64,000 bases of DNA from Thermoanaerobacterium aotearoense. Its GTDB lineage: Bacteria > Bacillota > Thermoanaerobacteria > Thermoanaerobacterales > Thermoanaerobacteraceae. The position numbers and the translations under genes are program-made. The stretch lies in contig NZ_CP047602.1 of the NCBI RefSeq assembly GCF_009905255.1, positions 1,364,001-1,428,000 on the forward strand. Direction: 5' to 3'. Numbering within the stretch: the first letter of the stretch is position 1; the number at the start of each line of letters is the position of its first letter. The notes under the pieces are model-generated. The model did no database searches and was not told the DNA's origin. It saw only the letters and a program-made list of their open reading frames with translations. This document shows, in pieces, positions 44,469 to 54,170 of the stretch.

Positions 44469-45702
44469 TTTTTAGACCGCTTAAATGTCTTCTAAGCATA
44501 TCTAAAGCATTCATAGCAGAATTTAATCGTATTTTATCTCTATTTCCATTTGAAATTATTTTTTTTATGTATACAGTATCTTTATATGCTAAACCTATAT
44601 ATACCAAACCAACAGGTTTAGTGGGCGTACCACCGCTGGGACCGGCTATACCTGTAATAGATAAACCGTAATCTGTTTTTGCAATATCTTTTACATTGAC
44701 AGCCATTTCCCTCGCAGTTTCTTCGCTAACTGCTCCATATTTTTCTATGATGTTTTTAGATACACCTAAAATCTCTTGTTTTGACTCATTGCTGTACGTT
44801 ATAGCTCCAAATTTAAATACTTCAGATGCACCTGGTATACTAGTGATTTTTTCAGATAACAATCCACCAGTACATGATTCAGCAGTAGAAAGTGTAAGAT
44901 TTTTTGTCTTTAATAAGTTTAAAACTACAGATTCCAATGTATCATCATCTACTCCAAAAATGTATTCGCTTAAAAGCCCTCTTATATTTTTTTCATATTC
45001 ATCGATCATGTTTTTTGCTTTTAAAGGATCATCTGATTTTGCAGTTATTCTCAATGTGACAAATCCATTCCCAACAAGCGGAGCAACAGTAGGATTCTGT
45101 GACACAAGCAAATTATTTACCATCTCATCAACTTGTGATTCACTAATGCCAAACATCTTTATAACTTTAGAGACAATTATCTCATCGCTTAAAGGCTTTA
45201 GATAAGAATATACATGGTTTTTAAACATAGGTATTAATTCTGCTGGCGGTCCAGGCAAAACAACTACTACCTTGTTGTTTTTTTCTATAATGAATCCAGG
45301 AGCTGTACCATTGTCATTTGGTAAAATTTTAGCTCCTTCCGGAAATAAAGCCTGCTTGTAATTATTTTGAGTTAAATTTCTTTTTGATCTTTTAAAATAT
45401 GATTGGATTTTAAGCTTTGTATCAATGTCTTCAATAAGCTTTAATGAAAAAAATTCAGCAACAGTTTCCTTTGTTAAATCGTCAATTGTAGGTCCTAAAC
45501 CACCTGTTAAAATTATCAAATCTGAACGTTCTGAGGCAATTTTAAGGCACTCTAAAAGTCTGCTTTTATTGTCTCCTACATTTGTTTGAAAATAGACATC
45601 TATTCCAAGTGTAGTCAGCATCTCAGATATAAATTTTGAATTTGTGTTAGCAATTTGCCCTAAAAGAAGCTCTGTGCCAACAGATATTATCTCACATTTC
45701 AT
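44458..45702 (-). CDS. cinA: CinA-family protein (competence/damage-inducible, NMN deamidase type)
   Basis: Two-domain protein of 414 residues. The N-terminal MoCF-like domain (ISVGTELLLGQIANTNS, ILTGGLGPTIDDLT) has been linked to ADP-ribose pyrophosphatase activity. The C-terminal CinA domain (STAESCTGGLLSEKITSIPG, SITGIAGPSGGTP) is the nicotinamide-nucleotide amidohydrolase that recycles pyridine nucleotides in relatives. The pgsA-cinA-recA order is that of Bacillus. The frame opens at GTG 45711, but GAGAAGG fits ATG 45702 better. Confidence 0.93.
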   Translation of the reverse strand: MKCEIISVGTELLLGQIANTNSKFISEMLTTLGIDVYFQTNVGDNKSRLLECLKIASERSDLIILTGGLGPTIDDLTKETVAEFFSLKLIEDIDTKLKIQSYFKRSKRNLTQNNYKQALFPEGAKILPNDNGTAPGFIIEKNNKVVVVLPGPPAELIPMFKNHVYSYLKPLSDEIIVSKVIKMFGISESQVDEMVNNLLVSQNPTVAPLVGNGFVTLRITAKSDDPLKAKNMIDEYEKNIRGLLSEYIFGVDDDTLESVVLNLLKTKNLTLSTAESCTGGLLSEKITSIPGASEVFKFGAITYSNESKQEILGVSKNIIEKYGAVSEETAREMAVNVKDIAKTDYGLSITGIAGPSGGTPTKPVGLVYIGLAYKDTVYIKKIISNGNRDKIRLNSAMNALDMLRRHLSGLKIDY

Positions 45703-45715
45703 AAAATGCACCTTC

Positions 45716-46252
45716 TCATCCTAAAATTATGTTTCTGCATTTTACCACATAATCAATTCCAGAATAAACTGTAAAAAATAGCGCTAAATAAACAGCTATA
45801 GTCGAAAATGGGAAAAACACGTATTCAAATGGATAATTATTTAGCATCAGCGATATTATAGCTATGATTTGGAACGTCGTCTTATATTTACCAAGATTGC
45901 TGGCCGCGATTACGACACCTTTATCTGCTCCAACAGCTCTTAATCCAGTTATTATAAATTCCCTGCAAAGAATAACTATGACTATCCAACTTTGTATGCG
46001 GTTTAGCTGTATTAAGACGATTAAAGCAGATGAAACCATGATTTTATCTACAAGAGGGTCCATAAACTTGCCTAAATTCGTAATTTGATTGTATTTTCTC
46101 GCAATATACCCATCTAACTTATCAGTTAACGAAGCAACTAAAAATAAAGAAGCTGCAATTATGTTTGAGTATTTAATTCCTGACAACATTACTACTATAA
46201 AAAAAGGAACTAAAATCAATCTCGCAATTGTAATCTTATTTGCTGCGTTCAC
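45716..46252 (-). CDS. pgsA: CDP-diacylglycerol--glycerol-3-phosphate 3-phosphatidyltransferase
   Basis: Integral membrane enzyme making phosphatidylglycerol phosphate, the precursor of phosphatidylglycerol and cardiolipin. The CDP-alcohol phosphotransferase signature DG-x2-AR-x8-G-x3-D-x3-D is visible in [19 protein letters not shown] continuing to PLVDK. Several hydrophobic segments span the 178 residues. The start is GTG 46252, with GGGGGAG upstream inside the rimO end; the genes overlap by 4 nt. Confidence 0.95.
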   Translation of the reverse strand: MNAANKITIARLILVPFFIVVMLSGIKYSNIIAASLFLVASLTDKLDGYIARKYNQITNLGKFMDPLVDKIMVSSALIVLIQLNRIQSWIVIVILCREFIITGLRAVGADKGVVIAASNLGKYKTTFQIIAIISLMLNNYPFEYVFFPFSTIAVYLALFFTVYSGIDYVVKCRNIILG

Positions 46253-47562
46253 AACAACTCCCCCATTAGATCATAGTCAAAAGCTTTTGTGATTTTAACC
46301 TTGACAAAATCGCCAATGCCTAACTTCCTATACGATTTAAAAAATGTTATTCCATCAATGTCTGGAGCATCAATATAGCTTCTGCCATAATAAAGTCCAT
46401 CCTTTTGCCCTTCTACTACTACTTCAAACTCACTGCCAATTAATCTTTTATTATGTTCAAGCGATATATTTTTTTGCAAAAGCATTAATTCATCGTATCT
46501 TTTTTGTTTAATTTGCTCTGAAACTTGATTTTGCATCTCGTAAGCTTCAGTATCTTCTTCTCTGGAATATGTGAATACACCCAATTTATTAAACCTTTTT
46601 TCTACAATAAATTTTTTTAAATCGTCAAATTCATCCTCTGTCTCTCCCGGAAAACCAACAATAAACGTTGTTCTAATTATCATTCCAGGAATAGACTTAA
46701 GTTTTTCAATTGTATTTTCAATCTTTTTTCTCGTCGTATTTCTTTTCATTCGTTTTAAAACTTCATCATTTGAATGTTGCAGCGGTATATCTATATATTT
46801 TAGCACTTTTTCATTTGTCTTTATCTCATCAATAAGTTCTTCCGTAATACTGTCTGGATATGCATACAATATCCTAATCCACTTTATCCCATCTATATGT
46901 GATAATTTTCTCAATAAAGTTGGCAACATGTATTTATTGTAGATATCAATGCCGTACTTTGTCGTATCTTGAGCAATCAAAATTAACTCTTTAACGCCAT
47001 TTTCAACTAACATCTTTGCTTCATTGAGTAAATCTTCCATTTTGATACTTCTGTAATGTCCTCTCAATTTTGGTATGATGCAGAATGAACACTTATTATT
47101 GCACCCTTCTGAGATTTTCAAATACGCGTAATGTTTTGGCGTGCTTAATATCCTTGGTGAATCTTTATCATCTAATTCATTTGCATGTCCATATTCTAAA
47201 ATACGCTTTCCATTCAATGTGTCTTCAATTACATCTGCAATTTTTAAAAAATCGCCAGTGCCTATCACTGCATCCAATTCAGGAAGACTTTTTAAAAGTT
47301 CATCTTTATAGCGTTCCGATAAGCATCCAGATGCAATTAAAGATTTTAATCTTTTTCTCTTTAATTTGCTCATTTCCAATATATAATCGATGGATTCTCT
47401 TTTTGCACTTTCGATAAATCCACAAGTATTTATAATCAAGACATCAGCATCATTTTCATTATTTACTATATTAAATCCTTTTTCTTTTATTATTCCTAAC
47501 ATTTTTTCTGAATCAACGGTATTTTTCGCACATCCAAGAGATATTATTCCGACATTTACCAT
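46249..47562 (-). CDS. rimO: Ribosomal protein S12 methylthiotransferase RimO
   Basis: Radical-SAM enzyme adding a methylthio group to an aspartate of ribosomal protein S12. The 437-residue protein starts [19 protein letters not shown] (family hallmark CAKN) and has [20 protein letters not shown], the radical-SAM triad CNNKCSFC and a TRAM domain at the end. Paralogue of miaB at 15.0 kb, told apart by the CAKN start. It has its own promoter and heads the rimO-pgsA-cinA run. Confidence 0.95.
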   Translation of the reverse strand: MVNVGIISLGCAKNTVDSEKMLGIIKEKGFNIVNNENDADVLIINTCGFIESAKRESIDYILEMSKLKRKRLKSLIASGCLSERYKDELLKSLPELDAVIGTGDFLKIADVIEDTLNGKRILEYGHANELDDKDSPRILSTPKHYAYLKISEGCNNKCSFCIIPKLRGHYRSIKMEDLLNEAKMLVENGVKELILIAQDTTKYGIDIYNKYMLPTLLRKLSHIDGIKWIRILYAYPDSITEELIDEIKTNEKVLKYIDIPLQHSNDEVLKRMKRNTTRKKIENTIEKLKSIPGMIIRTTFIVGFPGETEDEFDDLKKFIVEKRFNKLGVFTYSREEDTEAYEMQNQVSEQIKQKRYDELMLLQKNISLEHNKRLIGSEFEVVVEGQKDGLYYGRSYIDAPDIDGITFFKSYRKLGIGDFVKVKITKAFDYDLMGELL

Positions 47563-47603
47563 TTGAAGCTCCTTCCTTAATTTCTTTTGTTTTTACAAAG
47601 AAA

Positions 47604-47632
47604 AGTATATACCATATAATCCACATTGTAAA
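47604..47632 (-). promoter_or_regulatory. Sigma-A promoter of rimO-pgsA-cinA
   Basis: On the - strand TTTACA (47632-47627), 17-nt spacer, TATACT (47609-47604), 42 nt before the rimO start. Confidence 0.6.
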
Positions 47633-47638
47633 GAAATA

Positions 47639-49813
47639 TTAATCGTTTATTATTCTTTTTATTTCTTCTTCTGATAGCAATATTTGCCTTGGTTTAGAGC
47701 CATCGTAGCCACTTATTATTCCTTTTTGTTCTATCTGATCTATTATTCTTGCAGCTCTTGCATAGCCTATCCTAAGCCTTCTTTGCAGCATAGATATAGA
47801 AGCTTGTCCAGTTTCTACAATCACTTTAATTGCATCGTTCATCAATTCATCTTCTTCTATTTCTTTACTAAGTGTATTTTTTTGTTCAACAATTATTTCT
47901 TCGTATTTTGGTTCATTAGTATTTGACTTTAGAAAATTTACAATTTCTTCAACTTCTTTATCTGAAATAAATGCGCCTTGCACGCGAATTGGCTTAGATT
48001 CACCAATTGGGTAATAAAGCATATCTCCTTTTCCTAACAGTTTTTCAGCACCAGACATGTCTAAAATAGTTCTTGAATCTATTTGTGATGAAACAGCAAA
48101 AGAGATTCTAGATGGTATATTTGCTTTTATGACACCAGTTATAACATCTACAGATGGTCTTTGTGTAGCAATTACTAAATATATGCCTGCAGCTCTCGCC
48201 ATTTGGGCTAATCTACATATGTATTCTTCCACTTCCGCTGGTGAAACCATCATGAGATCCGACAATTCATCTACAATAACAACTATCTTAGGCATTGTAT
48301 CAATACCATGAATTTTATTATACCCCTCAATGTCCCTTACATTGTTTTCTGCAAATGCTTTATACCGTTCTGTCATTTCATTTACCGCCCAATTAAGGAC
48401 GCCAGCAGCTTTTTTAGGATCTGTAACAACTGGTGTTAGCAAATGCGGTATGCCATTGTAAATATTCAATTCAACAACCTTAGGATCTATTAAAATCATT
48501 TTGACTTTATCAGGTGAAGCTTTGTACAACAAACTCACAATTAGAGTATTAATACAAACACTTTTACCTGAACCCGTAGCACCAGCAATCAACAAGTGAG
48601 GCATTTTTGATAAATCAGCTATAACTATGTTCCCAGCAATATCTTTACCTAACCCTATTGTTAAATCGGACTTGCTTTCCCTAAATTTTTTAGTATCTAT
48701 AACTTCTCTAAGTGTTACAACAGATATTTTTTCATTTGGTACTTCAATCCCAATTGCAGATTTTCCTGGAATTGGAGCCTCTATTCTAACGGAAGGCGCT
48801 GCAAGACTTAACGCAATGTCGTCTGTTAAACTAACTATTCTGCTGACTTTGACTCCAGGACTTGGTTGCAATTCAAATCTTGTAATAGCCGGCCCTCTGC
48901 TTACTTGCACTACTTTAGCGTCAATAGCGAAATTTTTAAGCGTTTCTTCTAATTTCTTAGCATTTTCTATAATTAGATTATTGTTGACTTTTTGTTGCGG
49001 TGTACCCTCTTTAAGCAATTCGACAGGAGGACAAATATAATTTTCATAAGTTTTTCCTTTATTTTCTCTTTTTAAGGTTTTGACTTCATCTTCACTGTGA
49101 TCTTTTTTCTCTTCTATTTCCTCTTTTTCTTCTAAGTACGGTTGTATTATCTTTAATTGTTGATCTTCGCTATTTGCAATTTTTTTTCTGGATAATTTTT
49201 TTTCATCTGGCTTTTCTACAATGTCAGGCAGTATATTCTCATCGTTAAACTCTAACGCCTTTTTCTTGTTTTTATATTTTTCTATAAGCTGAAACATCTG
49301 TCTATATACTGATTTTATGCTTTCAATAAGTGATATATCTGTAAGAAGTATGATGCTAATGATTAATGTAGAAACCAGAAACAACCAACTTCCTATAACT
49401 CCTAAAAACTTGACAAGCACAAAGACAGTTATTGCAGAAACAATTCCTCCACCTGACCCATTTAATCCGTGCTTAATGCTATCTAAAACATAATTTTTAA
49501 AATATCCAGTGTTATCATAAAGATATATCTGAACCATATTTATAAAACACAAGAATGTTATTAGTAAACATATGATTCTCTTATAGTCTAAGAAGCTTCT
49601 ATTTCTAAATAAAAGAAACAATGAATACACCAAAATTAGTAGCGATATTGCATACGCACCTACACCAAAAAGACTTTTTAATAAAACTACTAATTCTTTT
49701 CCTACTATGCCTGTCTTGTCAGAATAAAGGCTTATCATAGAAATAATCGAAAAAGTAAGCAAAATTATTCCAACTATTTCGTTGTTGTATTTTTCTTTAG
49801 TCTTTGATTTCAT
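47639..49813 (-). CDS. DNA translocase FtsK/SpoIIIE
   Basis: Septum-located DNA pump that clears chromosomes from the division or sporulation septum. The 724-residue protein has four membrane segments in the first 170 residues, an acidic/charged linker, the RecA-like motor with Walker A AGATGSGKSVCINTL near residue 410 and VVIVDELSDLMM, and the C-terminal winged-helix gamma domain (RLRIGYARAARIIDQIEQKG). The frame opens at GTG 49822; GGGTGA favours ATG 49813. A sigma-H-type promoter lies just upstream, pointing to use at sporulation onset. Confidence 0.95.
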   Translation of the reverse strand: MKSKTKEKYNNEIVGIILLTFSIISMISLYSDKTGIVGKELVVLLKSLFGVGAYAISLLILVYSLFLLFRNRSFLDYKRIICLLITFLCFINMVQIYLYDNTGYFKNYVLDSIKHGLNGSGGGIVSAITVFVLVKFLGVIGSWLFLVSTLIISIILLTDISLIESIKSVYRQMFQLIEKYKNKKKALEFNDENILPDIVEKPDEKKLSRKKIANSEDQQLKIIQPYLEEKEEIEEKKDHSEDEVKTLKRENKGKTYENYICPPVELLKEGTPQQKVNNNLIIENAKKLEETLKNFAIDAKVVQVSRGPAITRFELQPSPGVKVSRIVSLTDDIALSLAAPSVRIEAPIPGKSAIGIEVPNEKISVVTLREVIDTKKFRESKSDLTIGLGKDIAGNIVIADLSKMPHLLIAGATGSGKSVCINTLIVSLLYKASPDKVKMILIDPKVVELNIYNGIPHLLTPVVTDPKKAAGVLNWAVNEMTERYKAFAENNVRDIEGYNKIHGIDTMPKIVVIVDELSDLMMVSPAEVEEYICRLAQMARAAGIYLVIATQRPSVDVITGVIKANIPSRISFAVSSQIDSRTILDMSGAEKLLGKGDMLYYPIGESKPIRVQGAFISDKEVEEIVNFLKSNTNEPKYEEIIVEQKNTLSKEIEEDELMNDAIKVIVETGQASISMLQRRLRIGYARAARIIDQIEQKGIISGYDGSKPRQILLSEEEIKRIIND

Positions 49814-49830
49814 AATTATCACCCAATAAT

Positions 49831-49859
49831 TAATTCTACATTTTATATAAAAATCCTTT
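49831..49859 (-). promoter_or_regulatory. Sigma-H-type promoter of ftsK/spoIIIE
   Basis: On the - strand AAAGGATTT (49859-49851), 11-nt spacer, GTAGAATTA (49839-49831). It fits RnAGGAwWW / RnnGAATww completely and has the same spacing as the spoVS promoter. It lies directly after the ylzJ terminator. Confidence 0.65.
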
Positions 49860-49863
49860 TTAT

Positions 49864-49894
49864 CAAAAAAATAGATGTGTTAAACACATCTATT
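49864..49894 (-). terminator. Terminator after ylzJ
   Basis: A 10-bp stem (49870-49879 with 49885-49894) overlaps the ylzJ stop and is followed on the - strand by TTTTTT. Confidence 0.85.
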
Positions 49895-50117
49895 ATAGCA
49901 CAATTTGATTTTTTTTGAAATCAATTGTAGTTCCGGGTGTATATTTAGTTTTTAGATAATCGTTTGGATTTGTAGAGTACATTCTTATTATTTTATATTT
50001 ATCATCTTCTTTTTCCAAAATGAATGTTTTACCTTCTATATTTGTTTCAATATAATTATCTTTTATTTCATCACACTTTTGAAATACGAGTTCGTAAGGA
50101 ATTATAGTGTATAACAT
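49893..50117 (-). CDS. ylzJ: YlzJ-like small protein
   Basis: A 74-residue protein of the YlzJ family (hallmarks: MLYTIIPYELVF at the start and a PGTTIDF segment near the end). Function is unknown. It is located between tepA and ftsK/spoIIIE exactly as in Bacillus, 4 bp after tepA, so expression is probably shared. No motif for catalysis; not secreted. Confidence 0.85.
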   Translation of the reverse strand: MLYTIIPYELVFQKCDEIKDNYIETNIEGKTFILEKEDDKYKIIRMYSTNPNDYLKTKYTPGTTIDFKKNQIVL

Positions 50118-50121
50118 AAAA

Positions 50122-50820
50122 TCACCTATTTTCTTTCTCTTTAATCAATTGTTGAAGTTTTTCAATTGCTTCCGAAACACCTCCAACTTCATCAATCAAT
50201 CCATAATCAACTGCTTCTTTTCCAACCAAGATGGTCCCAACATCATTCGCTAACTCTCCTATCTTTAACATCAGATTCATAAAAGCATCCCTTTTAATTC
50301 TCGAATTTCTTATTACAAATTCAACTATTCTATCTTGCATTTTATTAAAATAATCAAATGTTTGAGGTACACCTATAACTAAACCTGTCATTCTTATTGG
50401 ATGTATAGTCATTGTTGCGCTAGGAACAATGAAAGAGTAATTTGAAGAAACTGCAAGTGGCACACCTATGCTGTGTCCACCGCCTAATACGATTGAAACT
50501 GTAGGTTTTGACAAACTGGAAATCATCTCAGCGATAGCCAAACCAGCTTCTACATCTCCACCGACTGTATTTAGCAAGATTAAGAGGCCCTTTATCTGAG
50601 GATTTTCTTCAATTGCTACTAATTGCGGTATTATATGTTCGTATTTTGTAGTCTTATTTTGTGGCGGCAATATCATGTGTCCTTCTATTTGTCCTATTAT
50701 TGTCAGACAATGAATACTGCTTTCAAAGTTCGGCAAATTTGTCTGTCCAAAACTCTGTATATTCTGCTGTAATGCCGTACCGGTTTGCACAGGCAAATCT
50801 TCATTTTTCAATATACCCAT
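50122..50820 (-). CDS. tepA: ClpP-like translocation-enhancing protein TepA
   Basis: ClpP/crotonase-fold serine peptidase family, 232 residues. [20 protein letters not shown] gives the oxyanion-side loop, [14 protein letters not shown] the probable nucleophile Ser, and TIHPIRMTG the catalytic His. In Bacillus TepA aids preprotein translocation and spore development. No ATPase partner is encoded nearby. AGGAGAGTG precedes ATG 50820. The dapG-tepA-ylzJ-spoIIIE order is conserved with dapA and rnjB missing. Confidence 0.92.
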   Translation of the reverse strand: MGILKNEDLPVQTGTALQQNIQSFGQTNLPNFESSIHCLTIIGQIEGHMILPPQNKTTKYEHIIPQLVAIEENPQIKGLLILLNTVGGDVEAGLAIAEMISSLSKPTVSIVLGGGHSIGVPLAVSSNYSFIVPSATMTIHPIRMTGLVIGVPQTFDYFNKMQDRIVEFVIRNSRIKRDAFMNLMLKIGELANDVGTILVGKEAVDYGLIDEVGGVSEAIEKLQQLIKEKENR

Positions 50821-50845
50821 TTTATCACTCTCCTATAAAATTAGT

Positions 50846-50878
50846 ATAAAAAAATTAGTGCATATTATGCACTAATTA
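50846..50878 (-). terminator. Terminator after dapG
   Basis: An 11-bp perfect stem (50853-50863 with 50867-50877) includes the dapG stop and runs into TTTTTTT on the - strand. Confidence 0.85.
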
Positions 50879-52080
50879 TAGCTTTCAAGCTTAAATTCAT
50901 CGTGTAAAACCTTCACAGCTATATCCGCCTTATCTTGACTTACAAGGCATGAAATAGTATTGTGAGAATCTGCCGTTTGGAAAATTTCAATATTATTATC
51001 AGATAATGCTTTTATTATTCTGGCCATAACGCCTGGAACACCACGTATTCTATTGCCAATTATCGAAACTTTGCTGCAATTTTTCCTTATCGCGTATTTA
51101 ACTTCATTTTCTTTTAACAACGTTTCTAATTTTGATAAATCAGCTTCCGATATGGTGAATATTTTTCTATCAGGAAAGACATTTATAAGGTCAATGCTGA
51201 TTTTGGCTTTTGCAATCTTTCCAAAGATATCTTTGTCATCTCTATTTAATTCAATAATAACTTGAACTCTATTGTTCATATTAGCTATACCTGTAACAAG
51301 GTTATCAGAATCATAAATGTTGTTATAAACATTGTTGTATTGGGTGATAATAGTTCCTGGGCTGTCGCTCATTGTATTTTTTATTACTAAAGGTATATTG
51401 CCTCGCATTGCAATTTCTACAGCTCGAGGATGTATCACTTTTGCACCTTGTTCTGCCAATTGAAAAACCTCATTATAGCTTATTCGCTTCAATATATGAG
51501 CATTTGACACTATTCTAGGATCTGCTGTCATGATTCCATCTACATCTGTATAAATTTCTACGGCATATGCTTTCAATGCTTCACCTAATAATGCAGCAGT
51601 CGTATCACTGCCACCTCTGCCTAAAGTCGTTATATCACCATCAACTGTAATACCTTGAAATCCAGCCACTACAGGAATTATATTTTGATTTAATGCGTCA
51701 AGAAGATATTGTGGTTCTACTCTTATTATTTCTGCATCCCCAAAATTATCATCCGTAATTATTCCCGCTTGTCCTCCAGTAAAAACTTTTGATTTATATC
51801 CTTTGCTCATCAAGACATTTGAAAAAATGACACTTGAAATAATTTCACCACATGACATTAAAATATCAAGTTCTCTTTTAGGAGTATCCTTATATATTGA
51901 TTTGGCAAAATTTATCAAAGTATCAGTTGCATACGGATCTCCACTTCTTCCTATTGCAGATACTACTACCACTGGCATGAATCCTTGTTCAATAGCATCT
52001 ACTACTTTTGATACCGCCATATTTCTTCTCTCAGATGTTGAGACAGATGTGCCACCAAATTTCTGAACAATAATATTCGT
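50872..52080 (-). CDS. dapG: Aspartokinase (DapG type)
   Basis: Phosphorylates aspartate at the entry to lysine, diaminopimelate, threonine and methionine synthesis. Kinase motifs IIVQKFGGTSVS and VTLGRGGSDTTA-type TTLGRGGSDTTAALLG are present, then two ACT domains (GIANMNNRVQVII; VSIIGNRIRGVPGVMARI) for feedback control. About 402 residues. The start is unclear: TTG 52110 and GTG 52089 lack a ribosome site, while AAAGGG at 52089-52094 is 8 nt from ACG 52080, which aligns exactly with the Met of DapG (M-K-I-I-V-Q). I place the start there provisionally. Confidence 0.88.
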   Translation of the reverse strand, partial: TNIIVQKFGGTSVSTSERRNMAVSKVVDAIEQGFMPVVVVSAIGRSGDPYATDTLINFAKSIYKDTPKRELDILMSCGEIISSVIFSNVLMSKGYKSKVFTGGQAGIITDDNFGDAEIIRVEPQYLLDALNQNIIPVVAGFQGITVDGDITTLGRGGSDTTAALLGEALKAYAVEIYTDVDGIMTADPRIVSNAHILKRISYNEVFQLAEQGAKVIHPRAVEIAMRGNIPLVIKNTMSDSPGTIITQYNNVYNNIYDSDNLVTGIANMNNRVQVIIELNRDDKDIFGKIAKAKISIDLINVFPDRKIFTISEADLSKLETLLKENEVKYAIRKNCSKVSIIGNRIRGVPGVMARIIKALSDNNIEIFQTADSHNTISCLVSQDKADIAVKVLHDEFKLESYN

Positions 52081-52146
52081 AATAACCACCCTTTCATATA
52101 CATCATGCAAAATAAAATAAATTTAATATTATTATACTTTATTATG

Positions 52147-52183
52147 CTAATAAAGGAAAGGATAATTTCCTTTCCTTTATTAG
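52147..52183 (-). terminator. Hairpin between ymxH and dapG
   Basis: A perfect 16-bp stem (52147-52162 with 52168-52183, 5-nt loop) lies just after ymxH. It has no long T-run beyond the stem, so it may be a terminator or an RNA-stabilising structure. Confidence 0.6.
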
Positions 52184-52186
52184 AAA

Positions 52187-52444
52187 TCATAAAAATTTTC
52201 TCATTTTATCAAGTTCAACCTCCACGATTATCATATCATTTCCTATCTTTTTTATATATTCCCAAGGAATCTCTATGTAATTAGGCTTGCTTCTAAAAAT
52301 AGATCCTTTTGTTTCATAGACAACAATTGAATTAATCTTTCCAGTATTTTCATCGATTATAAGATCTGAATCTTCAATTAAACCAAGCCTTTTGCCATCA
52401 TTTAAGTTTACAATTTCTTTGTTGCCAAACTCACTTAACCTCAT
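52187..52444 (-). CDS. ymxH: YlmC/YmxH-family sporulation protein
   Basis: An 85-residue PRC-barrel-like protein of the YlmC/YmxH family: MRLSEFGNKEIVNLNDGKRLG, abbreviated MRLSEFGNKEIVNL, then SDLIIDENTGKI and IEIPWEYIKKIG. Function is unknown; the family is tied to sporulation by conservation. Two ATGs (52447, 52444) follow AGGAGG; the second has the better spacing. The order M16 peptidase-dut-ymxH-dapG resembles Bacillus, where mlpA-ymxH precede the dipicolinate synthase genes, which are absent here. Confidence 0.88.
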   Translation of the reverse strand: MRLSEFGNKEIVNLNDGKRLGLIEDSDLIIDENTGKINSIVVYETKGSIFRSKPNYIEIPWEYIKKIGNDMIIVEVELDKMRKFL

Positions 52445-52462
52445 CATATCCTCCTTTCTTAT

Positions 52463-52915
52463 CTATAATCCTGTATGTCCGAAGCCGTTTTCCCCTCTTA
52501 CAGTTTCATCCAATTCATCTACCTCAATGATTTCCGGTATTTCTACTTTATTTATTATCATTTGAGCGATTCTAAGTCCTCTTTTAACTATAAAATCAGA
52601 TTCTCCAAAGTTTATTAATATCAATTTAATTTCTCCCCTATAATCAGAATCTATAGTGCCGGGAGAATTCAACATGGTTATACCGTTATTTAATGCAAGT
52701 CCACTCCGCGGACGAATTTGCGCTTCATAACCCTCAGGTAACTGTATCATAATACCTGTTCCTATCAATTTTATTTCGCCAGGCTTAATAACCACGTCTT
52801 CATTTACTTTCGCATATAAGTCGATACCTGCAGCTCCCTTGCTCATATACTTAGGCAAGGGCAAATCCTTTGCATCATCTGTTTTTTTTATTTTTAAAAT
52901 CAATTTGTCATTCAA
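52463..52915 (-). CDS. dut: Deoxyuridine 5'-triphosphate nucleotidohydrolase
   Basis: Trimeric dUTPase that removes dUTP and provides dUMP for dTMP synthesis. All five motifs are visible in 150 residues: [44 protein letters not shown] and the C-terminal glycine-rich arm [13 protein letters not shown] 52915 overlaps the M16 peptidase stop by 8 nt, so translation is probably coupled. Confidence 0.95.
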   Translation of the reverse strand: MNDKLILKIKKTDDAKDLPLPKYMSKGAAGIDLYAKVNEDVVIKPGEIKLIGTGIMIQLPEGYEAQIRPRSGLALNNGITMLNSPGTIDSDYRGEIKLILINFGESDFIVKRGLRIAQMIINKVEIPEIIEVDELDETVRGENGFGHTGL

Positions 52916-54155
52916 CTTTCATCCATCCTATCTGTTTTTCGTTTATATTACCGACAACTGAAATCCCCAATTGTTTGGTATTAAATATTTTTTTCGCAAG
53001 ATTGTTAACATCATCAAATGTAATTGAATCAATTTTGTCTACAATATCATTGACAGTATAAACTTTTTTTAAAAAAAGCAGAGATTTGCCTATTGATGAC
53101 ATTCTGCTACTAATGCTATCCATATCCATTAAAATGCTGATTTTTAGCTGCTCTTTAAATTTGCTTACCTCAAATTCCGAAAAGCCATCATTCTTTACTT
53201 TTAAAATTTCCTCTATGATCAGTTCATAAACTGATTTTAAATTTTCAGATGCAGTACTTGCAAAAATGGTAAAAGCACCTGTATCCATATATGTAGAAGG
53301 ATAAGAGTAAATCGAATATACTAATCCCGCTTCTTCACGAATTTTCTGAAACAGTCTGGAGCTCATCCCTCCTCCGAACGCATTGCTAACTATAGATAAA
53401 GTATATATACTGTCAAATGAATAATTTATGCCAGGCATACTGATACATATGTTTACTTGTTCATATTCTTTGCTTTTTAGTGCTATACCTTTATTCCAAT
53501 CAGGTTTGTCTAATGAAATGGCATTATTACAAGAATTTATAAATAAGGTCTTTCTTGATATAATATCAAATATAGAGTCATCAAAATTTCCTGCAATTGA
53601 AATCACAATATTATCTTTGATGTAATTATCTTTATAGAATTTAACAATCATGTCTCTATCAAAAGATTTTACAGTGTCTTCATAGCCAAGAACAGGATAT
53701 GATAATGGATTGCCATTCCAGATGAGATTTGCCAGCATATCATAAGCGACATCCTCTGGAGAATCATTGTTCATGTTTATTTCTTCTAAAACCACATTTT
53801 TTTCTTTCTCGATATCTTCACTTTTAAAAAGTGGGTTAAATACCATATCAAAAAGTACATCAACTGCTTTTTCTATGTATGAATTATGTACTTTAACATA
53901 AAAGCAAGTGCTTTCTTTCCCTGTAAACCCATTTAATTGTCCTCCAATGTTATCAATCTCTTCTGCTATATCCTTTGCACTTCTATTCTTTGTTCCTTTG
54001 AATACCATGTGTTCAATAAAATGTGATATTCCATTATTATCACTTCGTTCATAGCGAGAACCAACTTTAATCCATATTCCTATGTAAACTGAATTAACAT
54101 ATGGCATTTTATAAGCTACTACATTAACATCGTTAATTTTCTTTTGTATGTACAT
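52908..54155 (-). CDS. M16-family zinc peptidase (YmxG/MlpA-like)
   Basis: A 415-residue peptidase resembling the mitochondrial processing peptidase beta subunit. The inverted zinc motif HFIEH (HxxEH) appears in [15 protein letters not shown], with the distal Glu about 76 residues on (EEIN). The second half is the usual inactive repeat ([21 protein letters not shown]). A single-chain form works as a homodimer in relatives. The position between the ylxY-type deacetylase and ymxH equals Bacillus mlpA. Substrate unknown. Confidence 0.92.
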   Translation of the reverse strand: MYIQKKINDVNVVAYKMPYVNSVYIGIWIKVGSRYERSDNNGISHFIEHMVFKGTKNRSAKDIAEEIDNIGGQLNGFTGKESTCFYVKVHNSYIEKAVDVLFDMVFNPLFKSEDIEKEKNVVLEEINMNNDSPEDVAYDMLANLIWNGNPLSYPVLGYEDTVKSFDRDMIVKFYKDNYIKDNIVISIAGNFDDSIFDIISRKTLFINSCNNAISLDKPDWNKGIALKSKEYEQVNICISMPGINYSFDSIYTLSIVSNAFGGGMSSRLFQKIREEAGLVYSIYSYPSTYMDTGAFTIFASTASENLKSVYELIIEEILKVKNDGFSEFEVSKFKEQLKISILMDMDSISSRMSSIGKSLLFLKKVYTVNDIVDKIDSITFDDVNNLAKKIFNTKQLGISVVGNINEKQIGWMKVE

Positions 54156-54170
54156 TTATTACCTCCTCAT

